This document shows positions 31,305-42,254 of a stretch of DNA of 64,000 nucleotides, piece after piece. The notes below the pieces were generated by a model that did no database searches, was not told where the DNA came from, and saw only the letters and a list, made by a program, of their open reading frames with translations. Every line of letters begins with the position of its first letter. Position 1 is the first letter of the stretch. The stretch is from Leptidea sinapis (taxonomy: Eukaryota > Arthropoda > Insecta > Lepidoptera > Pieridae): assembly GCF_905404315.1 (NCBI RefSeq), contig NC_066312.1:5939001-6003000 (forward strand), in the 5' to 3' direction. The position numbers and the translations under genes are program-made.

Positions 31305-32343
31305 TGTACTTGGGATATTTTCCTTCTGCTTGGAAAACTGCCTTGGTAATTGTACTAAAAAACCAGGCAAGGATGGTTCTATACCAACCTAGAGTAGAGA
31401 ACTACCAACCAAGACTAGAGTTTGCGAACATGTCACCCACAATCTGAATCTTCACCAATCTACTGGAATGTTCCTATTAGATGTAGAAAAGGCATTCGAC
31501 AGTGTCTGGCATCAGGGCCTACTTCATAAACTGATTACAATGTGTATCCCCTTGGCAATTATTCAACTCATCAAGTCATATCTTGAGAATCGTAAGTTCA
31601 TAGTTCACATTGGTAAAATTAAGTCTTCGTGCCAGACAGTGCCAGCTGGTGTACCACAGGGATCTATTTTGGGCCCATACCTGTTTTTGTTATACCTAAA
31701 CGACATACCAATACAACCTAGAACAAGTTTAGTCTGCTTTGCAGACGATACCACGTCTTTCACATCATCTGATGACATTGATTTACTTCACAATTTCTTC
31801 ACTAAGTGGAATCTGAAGCTGAATGAGGATAAGACTGAAGCCATCTTATTCACACGGCATCGCCAACCTCCGCAAAGAACACTTGAGATCGCAGGACACG
31901 CTGGAGGCGCTCCGTTCGCTATCTTGGTGTTACTATGGACACTAAATTAAATTGGTCTAAGCACGTTGCTTATCTTCGTGTCAAGGGCGCTCAAGCTCTT
32001 GGTGCTCTTAGCCCAATCTTAAATCGTAAGCATAAAATTAGCCTTAAAAAAAACTGAACATTTATAGTGCACTCGTAAGACCGACCTTATTATATGCGTG
32101 TCCTGTTTGACAAATTATAAATGTTTACAAACGATACAAAATAAATCATTAAAAATTGCTTACGATACTCCGTTTAAATCTAATCTAATTCAATTACAAT
32201 ACGAAATTAAATTTCCTCTTTTATTTGATTTCATATATAAACTTACACATAAATTCTATACGTCAAACAAAAATCATAAAAATCCCTTGATAGCAAATAT
32301 TTGTAAAACAAAAATCATTGATGTACCATATATCGATAGATAA
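31305..32343 (+). pseudogene. Jockey-like non-LTR reverse transcriptase fossil
   Basis: Plus-strand RT remnant. Blocks in order: YLGYFPSAWKTALVIVLK (31.31 kb), frameshift to KPGKDGSIPT, deletion, then VCEHVTHNLNLHQSTGM leading into the long frame at 31468-31950 with LDVEKAFDSVWHQGLLHKL, VPAGVPQGSILGP and CFADDTTSF. The Y-A-D-D box is present as F-A-D-D. Frame shifts follow to RYLGVTMDTKLNWSKHVAYL (31.92) and to a piece with LVRPTLLYA-like residues, then TNYKCLQTIQNKSLKIAYDT (32.1-32.34). The order and motifs fit the jockey clade. Several shifts and a missing segment make it inactive. The 81-residue frame at 32098-32343 is its C-terminal part. Confidence 0.9.
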
Positions 32344-32700
32344 GGAACGTACAAATTGCTCCATCACTTCCTATTTTTCCCGCGAGACGATGACGTAACT
32401 GCAAGCGTTACCAATACCTACGACACGCGTGCACCGTCTTAATGCCTAGCAGTTAGCCAGTTATATTTTTTCACAACTACCCTCCAACAAACGAATACAC
32501 CAACCTAGTATGTCGTATTGTAATATTACGATTACAATAAATAAAGTATTTATGTTTAAAATGTAACGGTATGGTTCTGAATGTAAATTTTAATAGGCGC
32601 CTGTAACTACTTAGCCTGTAAGTTAATTAAGCATTTAAGAAAATGTACATAAGTGTTTTCCCTATATTTATGAATAAAGAATTTATAAAATCAATGAAAT
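32344..32700 (+). other. Possible 3'UTR of the preceding LINE
   Basis: Follows the RT remnant without a break and ends in AATAAAGAATTTATAAAAT-like sequence. There is no second copy to define the end. Confidence 0.35.
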
Positions 32701-32750
32701 CAATTTCTCAAGACAAAATTTTCTGTTCTTGGACATGATTTCTGCAGAGT

Positions 32751-33221
32751 TTGTACACCACAAAGGTTGGTAAGACCAATTGGTGCAGTGGTACAGCAAT
32801 AGATCGTATGCATATCCTCTCATTTCAGAAAAAAAAAATTGCCTTTCCCTGTGTATCATATTTTTTTCTGTATTCTGATAAAATCAAATGCTATTCAAAC
32901 AGTGTTCATCCACTTACATATTGTAAGGTTCACTTCAAAAAATACCTAGAGTATTCATATGACAATGCCTGGTTACAATTTGGAATACAAAATTGTTATT
33001 GTTTTATTCTTGTGAAAACTAGAACTATACTCACTCAATGTGTACCTGCGATGAAAGCGAATTCGCTGAATCGAATATTTCTCCCCTTTGTGTTTTCCCC
33101 TTGTTTGTGGATTAAACCGCAATACGTCGATGTAAATATTGATCACGAGTGGTTTTCGTTGAATTTCGCAAAGCCCATTGAATGCCTTTGTATGGCTTTC
33201 GACCAGAGAAACATTAGATAG
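32751..33221 (+). other. 156-codon open frame, unexplained
   Basis: One uninterrupted frame of 156 codons from a TTG/ATG-poor start (first ATG codon is at 32808) to TAG at 33219-33221. It is Cys-rich (for example KTNWCSGTAIDRMHIL, FSPCLWIKPQYVDV, PIECLCMAFDQRNIR). An acceptor-like ATTTCTGCAG precedes it at 32735. The minus strand of 33010-33220 is also open (FNGLCEIQRKPLVINI). I recognise no domain on either strand, and no repeat boundaries coincide. It may be chance, a host exon, or an unknown repeat. Confidence 0.25.
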
Positions 33222-33584
33222 ACTCTCTAATTTAGCTTAGTGCCGGTGATATATTCAAATTGATATAGCTATTCATAGCTTCTTCTTCATGTATTTAGTG
33301 ATATAATTAATAATTTATAACATAATCTAATAACTTGAAGGGATTTAAATGTAGATACCATTATAAGTACATTCAGAAGGATATTATTGAAGCAGGCAGT
33401 AGTGATGAGAGTTCAAATATAATTCAAACTGAATAGAATTCTGTCGGAACTAAGCGAGCTTAACCTTATCTCGACCGTCCCACGTCTTGCAGGACACTGA
33501 AGCTTGTTCCATTGTGACTTTTAGTCAGATCTCACCATTCACTCACTTCTTATATTATGTTTAACGAACTGTATTCAAAGGCTT

Positions 33585-33945
33585 ATATTTTTTTGAAGTT
33601 ATACTTCTTTAGGCGCGTAATTAAAAAATGATGAGAGTGTAATTTTGATATACGCGCGCATCACTGTAACACAAAGGTAACTGGGTGAAGTTGGTTTCTT
33701 AAATTTTCTGACGTGTGCAACATTCGGTTTTTTTTTTGGTATCTTCGTCCATTTTTCAAGGGTTCAAGCCCATAGAGCCGTATTTGTTATTTAATAATTA
33801 ATTGTCAAAGCCAGCTTGTTTTTTTACAAAATTGTTCTTTCTACAAATGTAGAATAGCAGGAAGAATAAATAATTTTAAGGATTTTTGCTTTGTTACTTT
33901 AAAGAAGTATAACTTTTTGCGTGCACACACACACTTCTTTATTAA
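33585..33945. repeat. Two inverted family D copies
   Basis: GAAGTTATACTTCTTTAGGC at 33596 is followed, 300 bp on, by the opposite orientation AAAGAAGTATAACTTTTTGC at 33901. The first keeps GATATACGCGCGCATCACTG, as in the copy at 5330. The second ends in a (CA)6 tract. Confidence 0.55.
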
Positions 33946-34168
33946 TTTACTTTATTAGGACCAACAAACAGTAACACCATAACATTTTACTATAACTAAC
34001 TTTTAATTAATATAAACATTAATTAATTGTGAAACCAACTACATTAGCTACATATGAAATAGACAAGAGAGATAATCACGTATATCTATATATAACAATC
34101 AAATTTTCGTGTTTGATAACTATTAAGTAAGAAAGAATTATGCAGCTTATGATTGCTGTGATAATATA

Positions 34169-34392
34169 ACATTTATGGTCGTTTTCAATAACCTATCTAT
34201 CCTTAGTTTAACTTTCTAGAGGTAGTCAAATCTATCCTCTTACGCTTACTTACATTTCAATAACATATTGACAGATAGCATTGGATTATAACTATATTTG
34301 ACATAACTATGGATAGATAAGATCTAGTCATTCAACGGTGACAGCAATATAACCGTAACTAGGGATACCTTATTGAAAACGGCCGTAAATGT
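34169..34392. mobile_element. MITE with CCGTTTTCAATAA ends, copy 2
   Basis: Left end ACATTTATGGTCGTTTTCAA. The right end, complemented, is ACATTTACGGCCGTTTTCAA. The 224 bp line up with 23381-23596 over the whole interior. The terminal ACATTTA on both sides may be part of the target. Confidence 0.9.
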
Positions 34393-34883
34393 ATATTATA
34401 TTAGATGTGCATCAGTAATTCACGTTATTTCTAACAATATTTTTTTTATTATTTTATAATGTAATATCACTGATAATTTTTCATGGGAGATATTCATTAA
34501 CTTAAAAATAATAAATAGCAGTTTAAAAAAAACTAAAACCACGTTTTTTATAGAAAACCGAACTAAATAGAATAGAATAGAAAACGAAATAGAAAAGAAA
34601 TTTAAAATTGACATCAATTCCTGTCTTATCGACGATAGGTAGAAATTATATAAATTAACAAAAAATATATTTTGCAAATTGAAAAATGGAATAATTTTAT
34701 CAAATTAATGTATAGTCATCGGTCCTCGATAAATCTACGATTAGATCAAAATCATTAAGTTTGAACAAATTCGGCCATTTAAAGTGGGACAAAATCGCCA
34801 CCAAATGAGAAGGTTACAAACAAACATACACATGAAGCTACTAAAAAACGTGTAAAAAGGCTTATGTTGCCTAATAAACTAAT

Positions 34884-34980
34884 CGTAAGCAAAATGTTTA
34901 TTGATTGTAAACATTTTGCTTATTCTTGGGTCACTGGCAAGTATAACTATTCGCCAATTTTATTTGTAAGGCCAGGTTAA
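34884..34980 (-). mobile_element. Partial MITE, relative of 40340-40604
   Basis: Holds a near-perfect hairpin, GCAAAATGTTTA and TAAACATTTTGC around 7 bp, then GTATAACTATTCGCC, ATTTTATTTGTAAGGCC. The last block is the terminal sequence of the element at 40.3 kb. The left terminus is missing. Confidence 0.7.
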
Positions 34981-36053
34981 ATTCTCTTTGGTAAGGACGT
35001 AGATTATTTAATATGAATTCCTCGTATTTCAATTTATTACCTCAACAATTTTTGAAGCCTTTCAAAAAATACTAATGTAAAAATTTGTGGGCAGCATTTA
35101 ATTTCAGTTTGCAATTATATTCGAGATGCATGATTGGTAGTATGCGGTTTATTGGTTTCCCTTAATTGCCCGGTGTAAACATTCGCCGTATTAATAATTT
35201 CTGGCTGAAGCCAATTATTAAAATAGTTGGAAATCGAAGCCATGTTTGAAAATACAGTTTACTTTGATATTTTAATTACACGTGTAAAATCTGATATTAT
35301 TTGTACATGACTTGGATATTGACTGAACAATGGATTTCTAGATAGAAATTATTTTTGATGATATTAAAAATAAGTGATGTAGTTTATTGCGAGTCATTGA
35401 TTGGACGTAAGGAAGTAAAGACGCTAACAGGAATACAGATGTATTCAATATCAAAATCAAACACTAATAATCTTTTTTCATGAATGATTTTGATCAAAGC
35501 GTTTATTTTCTCGAGAGAGGAGCAATGCAAGAAACTCTACTGCTTGTCACTCTCTTACATCATTAGTTATTTGCCTAAATTTGTTGTTTAGAAGTAAATT
35601 GGTGAGATTTTTAATCTGAGACTAGTAATATAACTAAATTGAAATTAATGTAAAAGTACACAACGATTTTAAATAATGCAATGATTGTTTAATATTTAAA
35701 GCAATTTCAAACGGTTATATCGGTATTTACTTATTAGCTAAAATGACATATTTGTAATTAATTAATAATTCAGGAATGTACTCAAAGAAACTGCAAATAA
35801 ATATAACGCTCAGAACAACAACGATATGAAATAAAAATTATAATATAGTAATCATGACCATCATGTTCACGAAGCATCATTAAAAAAACAATGAGTTCAA
35901 GCTCTAAAGATTGATGCATCCAATATATGATAATTTATATTTATACTTTTAATTCTTTATTACTTTAAATGAAATTATTCATAATATATAAACACGACTC
36001 ATATGCAACACCTTACAAACTAATTTGGTCTGTATATTACAGCCATTGTAAAA
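34981..36053. other. No recognisable feature
   Basis: AT-rich. A GCAAGAAACTCTACTGC at about 35528 may be a scrap of LINE 3'UTR. Confidence 0.4.
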
Positions 36054-36200
36054 TACTCTATTTGATTGAAAAGAGTGGCCGTTGAGTTTCTTGTGTGCAT
36101 TTCTCACGAGCTTATCACGAACTTATGGTAAATTCAGTAATTTAAAAGAAATATTTGTAGTGACAGTTTATTTGACTTCGAATTTGGTATAATATACTTT
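36054..36200 (+). mobile_element. LINE 3'UTR fragment
   Basis: AAAGAGTGGCCGTTGAGTTT, CTTGTGTGCATTTCTCACGA, then ACGAACTTATGGTAAATTCA and AGAAATATTTGTAGTGAC. This is the order of a LINE 3'UTR with its 5' part lost. Confidence 0.6.
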
Positions 36201-36605
36201 TCAAATAACCATCTCAAATGTTAAATCAATTGTTACTACATTTTCTTTACGTAACATCAAAATGAATCATGAAGTGAAGGGTAAAAGTTACTCTATCCTT
36301 GACATCCTCATGCTTTTAATAGTTTTCATGCCGTGGAACAAGTATACCGGTTTTACTATACTGCACTTGATAGTTGACCTAAAACTATGATATCAACGAC
36401 AAAACCAGGAATAGGGTTGTTATTTATAAGCCGGAACTCGTCAGAGTGTTCGCTGTAGAAATAAGTCTGTGTGTCTGTAAAGTTAATTTGATTGATAGGT
36501 CAATACTATCCGTTTGCATACTATGAAATAATTATGTTATGAACTGATAGAATGATAAAAAATCATATAGAAAAGTGAAATCCTGTCTGAAAGGGTGGGA
36601 TTAGC

Positions 36606-36973
36606 GTGCTCTCACCTAAATTGTTTTCAGCTATGTTGAAAAATAAAAAGATAAATTTCGGGAATATAAATAGTGTAAAGCTTAATCACTAAAGATTTGC
36701 AGAGGATCTGGTATTGATTAATAAAAACCATAACAAATAGCAAATAATGAATAATTAGAACCAAGACAAAAAAAAAATAATGACCAACAAAATGTTGAAA
36801 CTCTTAAATGTCGGCCAAATAGAACACACATACTAATATTTAGGAATGATATTCCCACATGAAACGAAATGCAGAAGGAAATTGATACTAAATATATTAA
36901 TTGGTAGGTATTGTGTAATGTTAAAAAAACCCTGTACGATAATTGACACGGATTTGAAGTTCAAAATGGAGAC
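36606..36973 (+). pseudogene. RTE-type reverse transcriptase fossil
   Basis: A single frame spans 123 codons, interrupted by stops, and is invisible as an ORF. It reads VLSPKLFSAMLKNKKINFGN, then KLNH*RFAEDLVLINKN, then IMTNKMLKLLNVGQIEHTY, *YLGMIFPHETKCRRKLILN and LIGRYCVMLKKPC. This follows the RTE-clade RT palm and thumb: 'V-L-S-P-x-L-F-S', 'L-R-F-A-D-D-L-V-L', 'Y-L-G-x-x-I'. The catalytic F-A-D-D is now F-A-E-D (codon GAG at 36702-36704). Stops at four or more sites and the altered Asp show long inactivity. Confidence 0.85.
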
Positions 36974-37985
36974 ATCACTAAAATAACACTAATAAAATTA
37001 ACACTAATAAAATAAAAAATCAAAACCCCTAAGATTTAATGCTACGATAAAAGATATGGCTAGTTTCAACTGCGCGGCGCAGCAGCACTCCCTTCGCACG
37101 GTACATGAATGAAATGGGTGTGTGGGCGGAAATAATTAAAATAGCCGCAGGCAGAGGTGTCCAAACATTAATAATCTTTAGTTTTACTTTTTACTGTGCT
37201 TATTTTGTAATATTTAGTTGTTATCACTACTTGATACTAATATACGCCTTTAGAAATAGTACATGTACATAGTAGGATTTTTTAACATCCTGTATATAAG
37301 AAGGGGAAGGAATTGACTTTTAGAAGTTTTTTTCCTCCAATAAATTATAAAATCCACAAAAATAAGAAATAAGCTATATTAAGATAAAAAAAAAACTGAG
37401 AATAATTATAGTAATAGAATATGGTATTATCAGAAATAATGGCTATTCGTATTGTAGGACTGTATACAAAAACGAACTTTAATTTACAGATGGCTCAAAA
37501 TGCGTAGTTATCATTGTGAAAGTCGCGTAATGAACCATCTATATTCCTTTCTTTTTCAAATGATCAACACAATTAATATATTGATGTCACAATAAATTTT
37601 TGATTTAATACATGTATAAGACATCAGTATGCAACTATGTTTCATCCTATCTAATATCTCATTTCTCTATAATATGGTTGGAGAATCTAGTAACACCAAG
37701 CAAAGCGCTATTTTCCAGACGATTTATATGTAAAATGATAAAAAGATGTGTTTATCCACAGACCTTTGTTGTGTAAATTGCTCCATAATGTTTTGCATAC
37801 ATTTATTAACTCACACTAAAATGCATTTCGATCGCGAAAATCATACTCCGGCCACAAAACGTTGGTCACGGTGAAATTTAATATTTATTAGTTACTGACC
37901 AGTCTTGATATATATCTCATTACCACAAGCTATAACAACCTAAAATAAGGTGCTTTAGAAATTTTTAATGAAAGATTTTTGTCGA
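36974..37985. other. No recognisable feature
   Basis: A short direct repeat (AACACTAATAAAATTAACAC) lies at about 36985-37015 and a GC-rich CTGCGCGGCGCAGCAGCA at about 37070. Nothing else. Confidence 0.4.
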
Positions 37986-37987
37986 TG

Positions 37988-38066
37988 ACGACTTAAATAG
38001 CCGAATAGTTAGTGAACCTGCCTACTAAACTAGTGTCCCTGCGTTCGAATCCCGGTAGGTTCAACG
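37988..38066 (+). mobile_element. SINE family C, tRNA-like head only
   Basis: AGCCGAATAGTTAGTGAACC (A-box region), TGCCTACTAAACTAGTG, then GCGTTCGAATCCCGGTAGGT (B box). This is the part missing from the 24.3-kb copy. The SINE body stops a few bases later. Confidence 0.75.
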
Positions 38067-38315
38067 ATATTTATTAACAAATCTAAATTAACTAAGATTT
38101 TGATGAATGGAGACAATCGAATAGGCCGTAGCCTGTGAGGTTAGGGTTACTGAGAATTAATATATTATTATGTCAGAAGGTGACGAGTCTCAGATATTTG
38201 TATTTATAAATGCTGAGCGATATTTTAAAGGGGGTTGTGTATTACTTTTCATCAGGTATGTCTTTAAATTTTATTGATGTCCTCACTACTTGATACTCTC
38301 ACTAATGTGTCACTA

Positions 38316-38435
38316 AATTCAAAAGAATTGTGAAAAAAACGTTTGTTAGGTAAAGGTGACTATAACATAAATGATTTTCTTAATGATACCACAGACTATG
38401 AATGGAACGAACGCCCTCAGACTATTGAATTATAA
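38316..38435 (+). pseudogene. LINE ORF2 extreme C-terminus
   Basis: 40 codons reading NSKEL*KKRLLGKGDYNIND, then FLNDTTDYEWNERPQTIEL to a TAA at 38433-38435, with one internal TGA. 'K-x-x-L-x-x-K-x-Y-Y-x-x-x-D-Y-L-x-D' closes many LINE ORF2 proteins and is seen again at 63.3 kb. The matching 3'UTR follows. Confidence 0.75.
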
Positions 38436-38580
38436 ATTTTAATATACATGATTGTAACTAAATTAAGAAAAAAAAGCCCGCTGAGTTTCTTGCCCCCGTT
38501 ATTCTCTTCAGTTACTTTTACTAAGTGATTTTAATTCCTATTTTGAATAATAATATTTGAATTTGAATTATTATAAACAA
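38436..38580 (+). mobile_element. LINE 3'UTR following the ORF2 tail
   Basis: CCCGCTGAGTTTCTTGCC, TTCTCTTCAG, TTTTAATTCCTATTTTGAAT and TTTGAATTTGAATT end. It lacks the GTCTGAGGCA stretch present at 26.6 and 40.1 kb. Confidence 0.7.
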
Positions 38581-40062
38581 TTAAGTTCTCGAAACGTGAT
38601 ACTCGAACTGTTCAGCATCATAATGCATAGCGAGCATGTTATTTCATCATCTAGAAAACAAGGCTTTTGTTATTTTCCAACTAAACGTCTGATAATCTGA
38701 AAAAATAATCGGCCATGCTTTAAAAAATCACAATACAAATTAAATTAAGTTTTGAGTAAATCAATCGAATTGAGAGCCACGAAATCTATTTTATAATTGA
38801 AACTATTCAGTTTCTGTTTGTTGTAGAGGAAAGTCAAGCTCAATTAAATTATATGTTGTATACTTAAATAAAGAAAGTCCATAAAGGTTTCAAATAATAT
38901 ATTATGCAATAAACGTAAGAGACTTTTGATGTTCCAATTTTGTTTGCCTCGCTTACTTCTTTCTACAGAGTGCAGAAAAGGCAACTCGAGCTTGCTTACT
39001 TCGTGTTTCGAAACAAACACATTTCGTGTTAAGTAATTAGGTATTTAAATCTGTTATATTCTTTTGATACACAAAATTTATACTTCAATTTGAATAAAAT
39101 TTCAAATTTGTAAGGGATCAAAAACATAAAACATTTTCTATATTAAGAGGGCAAACAAAAGAACTCTTTCTACGCCAAGGCCCTACATGATCTTCGCTGA
39201 TTAATATTCAAACTAAATTTAAGACATGGCGTGTTCCTTCTATGTGTTCGTGACCTAATTAAACATTATTTGTACTGTATTATCATATACCTACATTAAA
39301 GATATAACACTGCATTAAAGACTTAATACTACTAAACTACAATAAGAGTACCCAGTCATATTCTAACTGTAATATTACATATGCATATTAATAAGCTACG
39401 GAACTCTACCTTTCAAGTTCGGAGTGAATTTGTAATAGCACAAGATGAGAACTGCAAACAGAAATCATTTTCAATGTAATGAGCAACCTGTAAAGTGAAA
39501 TGCACTAATTGAATGTAGCAATATTCCAACAACCTAATCAAGTCGAAACGTATTTATTTCGATCGATATAAGCTTCACTGGTAGTTATTAGTATTTCAAT
39601 GCAATACTTATGATATTACGGAATAATAAATTAATAAAGATGAATGAAAGTGTCTTGTCTGTCTGAAGCTTTTGTCGTGTGTAAAATTAAATGAATTTCT
39701 TTCACATCAAATGGATGTATCTCGCTGATTTGACTCTTTATGAGGTCAGCGACGCTTTCGTAATTCATCTGGTGTGAGAGTGATTACATAACACTGATGG
39801 GTACTTGTATTCCATACGCAGAATTAAGCTAGCTAATATTTGGGAAAGAAAAAAATCCCATCAGTATTAATGAAATCTTCCATTTCATTGGCTACATTGG
39901 ATTTGTGGTTACATTAAAAATATGAGTTCTTTAAATGTTCATTATATCACAAACTACTCTCATAATATTATCTGGGGGCGCGGAAGTGCTGTCTTCGTTC
40001 ACTTGCAAAGAAATTATTAGCTTTTACCACTTTACTAGAACCATTTCGTCGTATTCAATTCA
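38581..40062. other. No recognisable feature
   Basis: AT-rich; no shared repeats or exon-like blocks. Confidence 0.5.
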
Positions 40063-40180
40063 AATTCAAATATGTTTTATTTAAAATAGGATGTGATATC
40101 ACTCATTGAAAGTCAAAAGCTGCCACCCATTTCAAAGAGAATGCCTCAGACCTGAGAAAAATGGGCGCTAAATCCTCGGC
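40063..40180 (-). mobile_element. LINE 3'UTR fragment (TTTGAATTTGAA-ended type)
   Basis: The plus strand starts TTCAATTCAAATTCAAATAT, then AAATAGGATGTGATATCACT, TTGAAAGTCAAAAGCTGCCA and GCCTCAGACCTGAG. This is the complement of the 38.5-kb end with the GTCTGAGGC part present. Confidence 0.75.
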
Positions 40181-40339
40181 ATTTTTTTTTCATCAAAAAT
40201 TATAGTAGATTCGAACCCAATTACTTTACGGATAAGCAGTTCTCAGCAGACTTACCAAATACATATACGACCTTACAAATAAACATGAGTCACTTATGTA
40301 GCTGTTATGCTTTCTAATACATATTGACATTTTAAATAC

Positions 40340-40604
40340 TAACGGCCTTACAAATAAAATTGGCATAAAGTTATAACTAAGTATGCTTAGCCACCACAAC
40401 CAAGAATATGTAAAATGTTTACAAATAGACATTCTGCTTACGAATGGTTTGATCGGACGTATAACTCACGCGTTTATTTGTCATTCGGAAAACTTCAGAA
40501 TTATCATTGTATTGACAGTGTTGTCAACGATATTGTAAACATTTTGCATTTTTTTGTTTATCATCAGTTATAACTTTATACCAAATTTATTTGTAAGGCC
40601 GTTA
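40340..40604. mobile_element. MITE with TAACGGCCTTACAAATAAA ends
   Basis: Left end TAACGGCCTTACAAATAAA then TTGGCATAAAGTTATAACT. The right end, complemented, gives TAACGGCCTTACAAATAAA then TTGGTATAAAGTTATAACT. The inverted match is about 40 bp with two differences. The element is 265 bp. A relict terminus (CGACCTTACAAATAAACATG, 40269 onward) lies just to the left and a partial relative at 34.88 kb. The 68-residue frame inside is incidental. Confidence 0.9.
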
Positions 40605-40756
40605 GAGTTAGTGAAGACTTACTTATGATTATTATTCCATTCTAAAACCTCCAATGCTTGAAAGCTCTTTTTTTCAAACTCAAAAACCTGAAATTTTAAA
40701 CTTCTTTCTTCTTTCAAAATAGCCTGTGGATCTCTAAAGCTCTATTACTCTGACAA

Positions 40757-40828
40757 AATGTGGCGGCAGTGATCACTTAACACCAGGTGACCCGAACGCT
40801 CACTCCTTTTCCATAAAAAAAAAAAAAA
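40757..40828 (+). mobile_element. LINE 3' end (family B), very short
   Basis: TGGCGGCAGTGATCACTTAA, CACCAGGTGACCCG and CCTTTTCCATAAAAAAAAAA. Only the last 70 bp of the 3'UTR is present, with a 14-base A tail. Confidence 0.85.
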
Positions 40829-41289
40829 CAAAGTATTGTATCTTTGTACCTCGAACAAAAGCAATGTTTAATTTTAAAACTTTATCACTCGATGAGTTTG
40901 AAACTAATTACCTCTATAGCTCGAAGAAGAACAAGTTACTAAATTAAAATACTCGCCGGCAGTATACTTCAATGATTTAAAACAATGTAAAGGTAGTGTA
41001 TCAATAACTTGAGGAACTAATTATTATATTCATTATTTTGTTTGCTGTACTTCTCATATTGTGTTACAAACATATTATGTTTCATACATATAATATTACA
41101 TACATATTGCGTCTGTGACTTTAATAAAGTTATAATAAATATCATTCTCTACAATTTGAATTTGTGCGAGTAGACTCAATTAAAAAAATATTCTAAAATT
41201 ATATTATTATTATAATAATAAAGCCATTTTATTCCGAACTATAAACATATGAATAACCAATAATCTTAAGCTATAAAGTATAAACTATA
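40829..41289. other. No recognisable feature
   Basis: AT-rich; nothing assigned. Confidence 0.5.
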
Positions 41290-41505
41290 AAATGTCTCTT
41301 AGTTCGACGTGACGATTCGCAAAGAAAGGCATCCTCCAACAATTTTCACTCTTTTCTGTTTTGGGCAACTCTTCTCCAGTTAGGTCCTGCTCTCAATTTT
41401 ATTTCATCTTCCTACCTTGTGTGCTGCTTTCCTCGTTTTCTTTTACCATCTCTTGGGTACCATTCTGTAAGTATTTTGCTCCACTTTATCTATCATGTGC
41501 CTTTA
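41290..41505 (-). pseudogene. LINE ORF2 C-terminal fragment (IKLRAGPNWRRVAQN type)
   Basis: The minus strand reads KILTEWYPRDGKRKRGKQHT, stop, EDEIKLRAGPNWRRVAQNRK, E, stop, then KLLEDAFL. 'R-W-x-D-x-I-K-x-x-A-G-x-x-W-x-x-x-A-Q-x-R-x-x-W-x-x-L-x-E-A-F' is the C-terminal pattern of a LINE endonuclease/RT protein. The frame is the same throughout and broken by two stops. Confidence 0.82.
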
Positions 41506-41637
41506 TAAATACTGATATATAATTGTTTTATAATTTTAGCGCGACATCACATAACAAGTGTTCGACAACAGCCTTATAAAAATTATCATTTACAATAATT
41601 TTTATCAAAGTCTAATTTATAAGGATACTATATAAAA

Positions 41638-42254
41638 CTATCTGACCCAGCAAACGTCGTATTGCCATATAACAGATTAAAAAAAATCAATTATAAAAAT
41701 TTTGATGCAACCGATTCTCTGACCAAATACATCGTACTACAATAATTATTGTAATCGATTGCCATCTTACAACCCTATATCGGTTTGGTGGATGGAACAG
41801 AATAATATAAAAATAGTGATACAAAAATAGTTGTAAATCGTAAAAGGAAGAAAAATTTAATTTGTATGTATTTTTCAATGCTAAATCATAATAAAAGAAA
41901 AATAAAAAAAATTGTCAAAAAATTAAAAAAGAAATTGGGCTGAAACAACCTTTAACATTTAGGGGGATGAAAAATAGATAGTAGCCTATTCTCAGACCTA
42001 CTGAATATGCATTTAAAATTTGGTAAAAATCAATAAAGCCGATTCGGAGGAGTAAGGTAACTAACATTGTGACAGATTGATGAAATAGCCGAGGATTATA
42101 TTTAAAATTGATGTACAATAAAGAAGTAGACTCACATTCACGCTCAGAAATTATCTGAAGCAAAACTCTGCTAAATGACAAAGTGCTCAGTGAAAAACTG
42201 TCCAAATAACAGCATATTTCAAAATAAAAAATAAAAAAAAATAATAAAAGAAAA
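41638..42254 (-). repeat. Large dispersed repeat, CTGACCCAGCAAACGTCGT end
   Basis: Starts ACTATCTGACCCAGCAAACG, the complement of a GGGTCAGATAGT end like the repeats at 23.79 and 50.34 kb. Inside are CATTTAGGGGGATGAAAAAT and CCGATTCGGAGGAGTAAGGT, words of a repeat widely scattered in arthropod genomes. The 119-residue minus-strand frame at 41915-42274 lies in it. It has no recognisable protein. Confidence 0.55.
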
